This document shows positions 56,512 through 64,000 of a stretch of DNA of 64,000 nucleotides, piece by piece (the stretch's first letter is position 1; each line of letters starts with the position of its first letter). A program made the translations under genes and the position numbers. The notes below the pieces were generated by a model that was not told where the DNA came from, did no database searches, and worked only from the letters and a program-made list of their open reading frames with translations. The stretch is from Buddleja alternifolia (taxonomy: Eukaryota > Streptophyta > Magnoliopsida > Lamiales > Scrophulariaceae). The DNA lies in assembly GCA_019426215.1 (NCBI GenBank), contig CM033391.1, forward strand, positions 21,038,949-21,102,948, in the 5' to 3' direction.

Positions 56512-56520
56512 TATATAAGG
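56512..56520 (+). promoter_or_regulatory. TATA box of orphan cassette
   Basis: TATATAAGG followed by ACTCCTCCCCTCATTG, a pyrimidine-rich start region typical of plant LTR and pararetrovirus promoters. Confidence 0.5.
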
Positions 56521-57003
56521 ACTCCTCCCCTCATTGTAAAAACTTGCACCTAACACTCTCCAACCCATACTTCTTGGTTGCTAGAGAGTCTATCCACCTT
56601 TCTTGTAATAAAATATCTTCTTTGTGTGCAAAAATTATTTGTAAGTTTTTATATGTTTTATAATTATGCATAGTGAATAAGCTACCCCCAGGGATGGGAT
56701 TCTCTTATTATTTAAAAAATGTTATAGTTCTCTCATACTCAAAAAACACAAAAATATTAAAAAATCGAAAATACAAAAACATTTAAATTGCTCAAAAATC
56801 AATTAAAAAATAAAAAATAAAAAATGATGATGAACTGTAGTAACCTTCTGCCCTTTCATCATCCCAAAAATATGTTTCCGCTGTACAAATTCGTGTTTCC
56901 AATAATCTCTGATACTGCTTTGGGAAGATTTTGTTTACCTCTCGGTGTATACCGGTCAGGAGATAAAATGTGAGGGATAATTCCTCCCAGTGTGCAAGCA
57001 ATC

Positions 57004-57015
57004 TGGTATCAGAGC
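57004..57015 (+). other. Initiator-tRNA-Met primer-binding site, orphan
   Basis: TGGTATCAGAGC, a perfect match to the standard site, three bases after GCAAGCA, a possible LTR end. Confidence 0.6.
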
Positions 57016-57300
57016 AGTGTTCTTGATTTTAAATTATTAAATAAGTTAAAAATATATTTTAAAATTTAAAGGGGTAAGATATGTACTTTACTTCAGATCC
57101 AACATAAATCTTCGTTGATGAAGTAATCAGATTTACGAAGCAACCCTCTTACATGTGAATTTTAAAATAGAATACTTAACTCGTTGAATAACAAGAATTT
57201 AGTAACACTGTTCATTTTGTATATTTTGGTTACTTTTGTAAAAAAGTATTTTTATGTGGATCATTTTATAAGTCCTTAAAAAGAAAGAGACTTATTTGCA

Positions 57301-57480
57301 TAGGGGTGGCATTGGTTGGGTCTGGCCCAAACCCAGACCCAAAATGCATTGGGTCTAGCTCTAGACCCAGGCCCAATGGGTCTAATCATTGGGTCTACTT
57401 TTGAGACCCAATGTTTTGGGTCCAGGTCTGGGTCTGCACCCAATCTTTTGGGTCCAGACCTAGACCCAATTCTTTCTTGC
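57301..57480. repeat. GGGTC/GACCC subterminal array
   Basis: Eleven GGGTC or GACCC pentamers within about 180 bases (seven and four by orientation), often extended to GGGTCTA or GGGTCCAG. hAT elements commonly carry short subterminal repeats bound by the transposase, so this is a plausible binding array. Confidence 0.65.
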
Positions 57481-57590
57481 ATGTTTTGGGCTTTTTTTGT
57501 GTATTGTTTTTGGGCTTTGTTTGTGTATTGTTTTTGGGCTTTGTTTGGGTTCTATTTTTTTCAAGTAACAATTATTTCTCACACACACTT

Positions 57591-57624
<34 letters not shown>

Positions 57625-58500
57625 GAATGAGCATATATATATATATATAATTTAATGATACATTGAATACACAGTTTCATAATTGGCAGAAAGCTATTAG
57701 ACACACATTGGTATTAATTTGGCCAACTTTGAATGAGTAATATATATATATATAATTTACTGGGAATCAAATTTCCCTAAATACCCCTCACAATTGAATT
57801 GGATAAAACGTAGAATGCTTCTACAGTCCAAATATTAATTTTCAGTAGTAAAAATGTACTACATAAGCTGTAAACTTGTAATCTTCCATGTGCATCAAAT
57901 CAAATTACAAAATGCATCAAACAAAAATCTTGCAAATGTAAAATTAGCTTAAATTCAACTAAATTCAAATTAACACTAAAATATCCCAAAATTAGGAAGA
58001 AAATCTAAAAATAATGATAATGATGAGCAATGAATCTCTAACTCTTTGCCATAACCATAGCATTAGAAGTAGCAGCTACTTCTATAATCAGCCAGTTGAC
58101 AAATTTGTTAATAATGGTAAATTTTATTAATTTTGTAAGTAAAAATTAAAATTGAATAAAACAACATAAAAAATGAAAAGTGGGAATAAATTTTACCTTA
58201 GGATGTAAAGATTTGCAACCACCACAACCTGGGGAATAAAAATCAGCTATAACCAATCTATCACCAGCATTCAACAAATAACCCAATGCTTGTGTCTATC
58301 ATTAAGTCAGTTTAATCCTCATCTGCAGAAGACTGAGGAACCACCAGCCTTCTTAGGAAGCAAAAGGTTTCACATAGTTTCCAGCCAATTCCATTACCTG
58401 AATAATCAAACAATTATACAGTTAATTCAATGAAAAGAAAAGGTTTCACATAGTTAATTCAAACAATTATACATAGTTTGTTTACCTATACAGTTAATCC
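57481..58500. other. hAT 3' non-coding region with simple repeats
   Basis: Three ~25-bp units of GGGCTTTGTTTGTGTATTG type (57487-57550), CA and TA tracts (57590-57650, 57738-57755), then AT-rich DNA. Pieces near 58195-58400 may be a spliced 3' untranslated region. No gene supported. Confidence 0.5.
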
Positions 58501-60459
58501 TCATCTCAATGCGCTATCTCCTTGAGTTTCAGACAACTCTGTATCACTAACAACTGCATAATACTCGCATTATCACGACATGAAAAGAACAATTATCAAC
58601 ACATTTTAAAGACAAAAAAAAAATTAAATTAAAACCCTTACCATTTCTAGGAGTTGATTTGATCCAATCGTCAGCCACCACCAATGCTTCTACCACGGTT
58701 GGATGCAAACAAGCACATGACTCGTCAATGACGCGTCCTCCTACACTGAATGCTATCTTCGCCATAATAGGTAGTCTCAGACTATTAGTTCTCCACCAGT
58801 TTAGGATACTAAAGTCCTCAACACTTTGAAAACTAGCCTCCTCCAAATAACTATCCAACTCTGATTTAGGAATGACAGAAGCATTTGTCTCGTTGCACCA
58901 CATATAAAATTCACTTAAAGAAGTACTCGTCTCTAAGTTAATGCCACTAGGAATAGTTGATTGAGTGGCACAACTACCCCCATAGGCAATGAACAACTCC
59001 AATAAAGTATCACGGACCCTTTCTATGTATGAATCGGCGTATGAACCATAAAGCTTTTTGTAGTAAAACTCCACCATTTTCATTTTTAACCGAGGGTCAA
59101 AAACCACTGCAACCGCTAAACCAAACTACATGTATCCCAGTATTTGTCAAATTTTTCCCTCATCGGATCACACATCCTCCTCACGAAGTCATGATCGCTT
59201 TTCCCCCACTCAATCATTTTCAAATTAATCGTACAAATATCAGGGAAAAAGACATTAGAAGTTGGATATTTGCTACCACTGAAGTGATGAGTGGCTTCGT
59301 AAAAGTATTTCAAACAGTCATGCACAATTTTCGCCACTTCCCACTCTGACTCGGACGGGCTGAACTGATAATGCCCGTCTATCCTTTATAAACGACAAAA
59401 TGCTTCTTTCAGAGGTAAAGCCGTCTCAAGCAACAAATAAGTGGAGTTCCATCGGTTGGGAACATCCATTGAGACTTTCCTCTTACCCTCTAAGTTACAA
59501 TGACGAAGTGCGGTGTCAAACTTTTGAGTCGCAGAAGGGGACTTGTTTAAATACCTCATGGTTTCACGAATTTTCTCAATAAGTCCCCTAATCGGACTCA
59601 AACCATCTTGCACAATCAAATTCAATACATGAGCACTGCACCTCACATGTAACAAGTTCTCGTTCAAAGGAATTAATGAATCTTTCAGAAGCCACTCTCT
59701 CAACTTTCTCATCATAGAATCATTAGACGATGCATTATCAACAACAACAGAAAAAATCTTTTTATCTAAATTCCATTCCAAGATATTTTCTTTCATAAAA
59801 TTGAACAAATTATCACCATCATGTGGATATGGAATCTTTTTAAACGAAAGAATTTTTTTTCTGCAATTCCCATTCATCATCGACAAAATGGGCTGTCAAA
59901 CAACAATAAGCTACGCGAGAGTGATCCGAAGTCCAAATGTCTGTAGTCAAAGACAATTTACACGAAAGTCCATCCAATAAATTTTGTACTTTGACCTTTT
60001 CCTCTCGATAAACATCAATGACATCGGATCGAATTGTGTTTCTACAAGGAAGTTGAAAGTTTGGATTCAAACTACTCAAGAAATCCTCGAAGTGTTCATG
60101 TTCACCTATATTAAACGGAAACTTGTGCTTTATGCAAGAAATCGCCAATTTTCTTCTACTTTTCATTTGATCGAATTTAAAAGTTGTTCTAGGACTTGCA
60201 CCTACTAAACTATTGTCTGGTTTGTATTTAGGACATGTTTTATTTAGATGTTTTGTAAGTGAGTAGTCCCGTTATCACCACTAAAGACCCTGACACAATG
60301 GTTACATCTAGTTCGTATAATATTATCTATACCTTTCAACTTTGTGAAGTGGTCCCAAATAGCTGAAGCCTTTCTTTTCGTTTTTTGAGTTTCAATAATG
60401 ATTTCTTCATTAACACCACTGTCACGGGCTTGGCTAGATTCATTATAGGATGTCGACAT
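58501..60459 (-). pseudogene. hAT-family transposase (zf-BED/DUF4413/hATC type)
   Basis: ATG 60459 starts the protein. A BED zinc finger (IWDHFTKL, then C-x2-C and the H segment) is interrupted by a one-base shift near 60250. Then TTDIWTS (catalytic-domain entry), VVVDNASSND, HVRCSAHVLNLIVQDGL, PNRWNSTYLLL and DPRLKM follow, typical of plant hAT transposases of the RICESLEEPER/DAYSLEEPER group. Further breaks are a frameshift at an A8 run near 59855, TAA at 59386-59388 and a frameshift near 59120. In the C-terminal dimerisation domain LPIMAK joins FSVGGRVID almost directly, so the conserved stretch between is deleted. A splice donor (GTAAGG, 58641) and acceptor (58554) give a last exon ending at TGA 58503-58501. 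Not functional. Confidence 0.85.
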
Positions 60460-61145
60460 TTCAAATCTGTGTGAAAAAAACATTCATCACATGAGTTCTA
60501 TATATATTATAGAAACACTATAATTCACTACATCAATTAAGAAAACTACTTTACAAATTCAAGCTAGAAATCAACTCTTGTATCAATCAAGATTCTCCCA
60601 ATCTCTTGTCTAATGCATCAATCAAGATTCTTGTTAGCAATTTATATAAACAACCCGTGACAAAACTTGAAGAAGTTGACATGTGGTTAATTATTTGTTT
60701 TTTCTATCAAAAAGCAAAAAAGAGTTGAGAGAATTGGTTGTGTGTGTCAAACAGTTCAATCCTCTAGCCTGTGTTTAATAGGGCAATAAAAATACACAAT
60801 TTTTTGTTCTAAAAGCAGCGGAAAAACCGAACACAAAATCAAAAGTATTTCTTAATTGTTCCTCAAAATCAAATCTAAAACATAATTTTTGTTCTAAAAT
60901 AAAAAACCCACAAGAAAAAATCGAAAATCTCTTCTAAAAAAATGCAAATGGGCTAAAAAAAAAACAACAAAATAAAACCTTACCAAGTGGCGGAGGTCAC
61001 AAATTTGACCCCGCACCATCTCTAAAAGAAACTTAATAACCCCAAAAATGAACCATTCAATATTAAAAACCCCAACATACAAACTCAAATTACCAACCCC
61101 TAAAATTCAATTTTCACTCAAAATTAGGGATTTATGAATTCAATT
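60460..61145. other. hAT 5' non-coding region
   Basis: AT-rich, no gene seen. The right hAT terminus is not found. Confidence 0.4.
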
Positions 61146-61915
61146 TGTAACGCCCTCAAATTTAATCCTAAAGAATCCAACACGAAAGCGTTATCCTATC
61201 TTTACAGAAGTACAAACCAAATTCTGGACACAATTAAACAATTCATCTTATCGGGTCACAACCCCAATACATCAACTAAATAGCTATGCGAACTTAATAT
61301 ACATGAGTCAATCTACATCATTCACCTCTAGGATAGTCCGAGTTTATACTCCGATCCTTCAAGCTAGTTTCACTTCTCGACTTGCCTATAACTGGAAGGA
61401 AGAAAGTGAAGTACATAAGCAAAGGCTTAGTGAGCGCCAGTGTACGTGTGAAAGGTGCTTAAAATAGTTTTTAGACCCCAAAGTGATAAATTAATAAGGT
61501 GAAAACAATAATAGTTTCTATTTTTCAAACGCTCATTAAAAAGGCGAGTAAGAATGACATTTGCGTTCAAGCAGTAGCTGGTATGACACCAGGATCTTAG
61601 TATACATACGATAAAGTTTTAAAACATGCATTTTTAAAAGTGTGCAGTCAATGTAAGTACCACGTACAAGACTCAATGCAAGTATCATGTACAAGACTCA
61701 ATGCAAGTATCATGTACAAGACTCAATGCAAGTATCATGTACAAGACTCAATGCAAGTATCATGTACAAGACTCAATGCAAGTATCATGTACAAGACATG
61801 TACACGTCACGCTTAAGTAGTAGGGGGCCATGTTAGCAATACTATCGCGTCCGATGATTTACCTATAGCACTTTGGGTCCCTCTGCTTTTTCCTTATCAC
61901 CTCTGAACACGCGGG
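61146..61915 (-). repeat. 3' LTR (part) with 25-bp tandem repeats
   Basis: Contains five perfect units of ACTCAATGCAAGTATCATGT plus ACAAG (61671-61795) and one diverged unit (61646-61670). It matches 63247-64000 and extends further by an unknown length. Confidence 0.7.
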
Positions 61916-63232
61916 TTAAAAGCATCACCTTATACCTCCCCACGCAGGCTCGCGATGCCCGATTTGGTCATATCCGGAATATGCCACACGATAAATGACC
62001 CATGCACCCTCAGAGCACTCCGTCCTAGGTGCATGGATCTGGACGTGGATAGCGGGAACTCTTTAAGACCGCAAGCACATGCTTGACCGGCCGAACCCTG
62101 CCCTATCCATCGCCCGACTTTGGGCCCAACACAACCACGCAAGATGAAACATGTCACAAGAACACCATCACGACAAATGATCATGATATAAGAACCAAAT
62201 AATGGAGTACTTCCACGAAATCCATAAAAACCGATGTTTATTTTGAAATCATGCTTGCAAAATATGCATTTGAAACAAGTATGCCATCATGTATGTCACG
62301 AATGATTAAATGAAGCGTTTTGGCTCACGAAAGAATATTGAATCGAGCAAATATTTTTTTTTTCCAGAATTTCATTAAAAGAATGTTTTCTTGAAATCAT
62401 TTTCACAAAACCTGCCTGGAAAATTATTCTCGCAAGATATGTCTTTGAAACGTGCCAAGAATTGGTTAATGCAAAATGGGTCCATGATTTGATTTGAAAG
62501 TGTTGAAATTCATTTTCATGTGAAGTATTGAAAGCATGATGAAAGTATATAGATATATATACGACGTGCTCCTTCCAGTTTTGAAAGACATATAACTATA
62601 ATTTTGAGAGGCACTCACACTACGTCCAAGCTTATACGGCGTTGTCTTACTCTTGTATAGGTAGCACTATAAGACCAGTTGTAAACGATTTTCCACTAAT
62701 CATTATGTTACTGGACTTAAATCACTGAATCCATAACCATGCCACTATCCTTTCGTGTAGTAACTTCTTAGTTAACTTTTATAGTACGATCAAAAATTAA
62801 AATAGTCATTTATAATCACCTTTCCTGTATCACATCCAAATATTATTCTGTAATATCAATAAACTATCATTGTACTCAAGAAACTACATGAAAGCTAATT
62901 TCCCACTCGCTTTCTCATAAGTAGGAGGTTGAGTAATTAATGTAATTCCTCTTGTTCACAAGAATATTCATCCTTCATTCTATTACACCTTTTCCGACTC
63001 AAGTGTCTCTTTGCAATCAAAGCACCTATAGTGTTTTATTCTAGACACGTTCCTAGCTCAGTCCTACAATTGTAATCAATCATCGCTTGGTCGGCCGCCC
63101 AAACAATGGTTTGTCACAATTTAAGTACTGAAACACTATATCTCCAACCTTATTATCATATCGAACTCTCACTTAATACCTAAAACCACAGTCCGAGGAA
63201 CCTATCCCGGAATAGCTCAGGCACTAGCCCAA

Positions 63233-63244
63233 GCTCTGATACCA
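63233..63244 (-). other. tRNA-Met primer-binding site
   Basis: TGGTATCAGAGC on the minus strand, two bases from the LTR end. Confidence 0.75.
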
Positions 63245-63246
63245 TC

Positions 63247-64000
63247 TGTAACGCCCTCAAATTTAATCCTAAAGAATCCAACACGAAAGCATTATCCTAT
63301 CTTTACAGAAGTACAAATCAAATTCTGGACACAATTAAACAACTCATCTTATCGGGTCACAACCCCAATACATCAACTAAATAGCTATGCGAACTTAATA
63401 TACATGAGTCAATCTACATCATTCACCTCTAGGATAGTCCGAGTTTATACTCCGATCCTTCAAGCTAGTTTCACTTCTCGACTTGCCTATAACTGGAAGG
63501 AAAAAAGTGAAGTACATAAGCAAAGGCTTAGTGAGCGCCAGTGTACGTGTGAAAGGTTCTTAAAATAGTTTTTAGACCCCAAAGTGATAAATTAATAAGG
63601 TGAAAACAATAATAGTTTCTATTTTTCAAACGCTCATTAAAAAGGCGAGTAAGAATGACATTTGCGTTCAAGCAGTAGCTGGTATGACACCAGGATCTTA
63701 GTATACATACGATAAAGTTTTAAAACATGCATTTTTAAAAGTGTGCAGTCAATGTAAGTACCACGTACATGACTCAATGCAAGTATCATGTACAAGACTC
63801 AATGCAAGTATCATGTACAAGACTCAATGCAAGTATCATGTACAAGACTCAATGCAAGTATCATGTACAAGACATGTTTAAGTAACACGTACACGTCACG
63901 CTTAAGTAGTAGGGGGCCATGTTAGCAATACTATCGCGTCCGATGATTTACCCATAGCACTTTGGGTCCCTCTGCTTCTTCCTTATCACCCCTGAACACG
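63247..64000 (-). repeat. 5' LTR (part) with 25-bp tandem repeats
   Basis: As the 3' LTR but with four perfect 25-bp units (63772-63871). It has an extra segment (GTTTAAGTAACACGTACACG) after the array that the other LTR lacks. It is cut by the window end. Confidence 0.75.

Larger units (their letters stand above)
56256..57300 (+). other. Orphan retroelement-like promoter, poly(A) and primer-site cassette
   Basis: CTATATAAGG at 56511-56520, AATAAA at 56607-56612 and TGGTATCAGAGC at 57004-57015 occur in this order. This fits the U3-R-U5 and primer site of a Copia LTR, or the intergenic region of a pararetrovirus. No second LTR is found and no gag follows. A 69-codon minus-strand ORF (56792-57001) has no recognised domain. 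The rest is AT-rich. Confidence 0.5.
57301..61145 (-). mobile_element. hAT transposon, broken
   Basis: The transposase remnant (58501-60459) is on the minus strand. The left end at about 57302 reads AGGGGTGGCATTGG, resembling hAT terminal repeats, and is followed by a GGGTC/GACCC array. The right terminus is not found before the LTR element at 61146, which may have inserted into it. The 8-base target duplication cannot be checked. Confidence 0.65.
61146..64000 (-). mobile_element. Non-coding LTR element on the minus strand (runs off the window)
   Basis: TGTAACGCCCTCAAATTTAATCC at 61146 is repeated at 63247, and the next ~750 bases match closely. On the minus strand the right copy ends at 63247 and is followed by TGGTATCAGAGC (63233-63244), a tRNA-Met primer site. 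So the right copy is the 5' LTR and 61146 begins the 3' LTR. The ~1.3 kb or less of internal DNA has no coding region, so the element is TRIM- or LARD-like, or deleted. The 3' LTR's inner end could not be fixed. Confidence 0.7.

Noticed and set aside
57301..57480. Telomere-like repeat from GGGTC/GACCC units
   Set aside because: Spacing is irregular and orientation mixed, and the plant telomere unit is absent.
61646..61795. Regular 25-bp repeats resembling a CRISPR array
   Set aside because: The units are directly adjacent with no spacers, lie in an LTR, and the genome is a plant's.

Overview
The window is plant nuclear DNA, probably from a eudicot. It is AT-rich intergenic sequence built from nested LTR retrotransposons, DNA transposons and microsatellites, with eukaryotic splice signals and a plant-specific NAC transcription-factor exon. 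There is no complete, intact cellular gene. An 83-base run of N at 39285-39367 marks a scaffold join.

Layout. Positions 1-16020 and 40189-56255 are two nearly identical copies of one ~16-kb block (same order, same orientation, roughly one difference per 100-300 bases where compared by eye). Each copy holds, left to right: the 5' flank of a NAC gene; a decayed gag-only Ty3/Gypsy-type element with two LTRs; a small Mutator-type MITE; LTR-like fragments; a minus-strand endogenous pararetrovirus fragment (movement protein, coat protein, and a double cysteine motif of the badnavirus/tungrovirus type, without polymerase); a second LTR-like fragment; and a 1.65-kb non-autonomous PIF/Harbinger element flanked by TTA. 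Between the copies (16021-39284) lies a nest: a minus-strand Ty1/Copia pol remnant, a solo LTR of a second Copia family, the leader and 5' LTR of the minus-strand Copia, then a plus-strand SIRE-like Copia whose integrase is interrupted by a large, recent Athila-like Ty3/Gypsy element (26454-39284). That element carries gag, protease, RT, RNase H, integrase and an extra 3' ORF, and its 3' LTR runs into the gap.

Right of the gap (39368-40188) is the first exon of a NAC gene on the minus strand and part of its first intron. The exon carries several one-base deletions that look like consensus errors near the gap. Right of the second block copy are an orphan retroelement promoter/poly(A)/primer-binding cassette (56512-57015), a broken hAT transposase with a GGGTC-rich terminal array (57301-61145), and a minus-strand LTR element (61146 to the window end) whose LTRs contain 25-bp tandem repeats.

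The coding parts are retroelement polyproteins (gag-protease-integrase-RT for Copia; gag-protease-RT-RNase H-integrase for Gypsy), transposase, or viral structural and movement proteins. All but the extra 3' ORF of the Athila-like element and its RNase H/integrase frame carry stops or frameshifts. Most unusual are the duplicated pararetrovirus fragment, the GC-rich near-palindromic motif repeated in the LTRs, gag and 3' untranslated DNA of the Athila-like element, and the duplication itself, which may be a true segmental duplication or two haplotypes placed in one scaffold.
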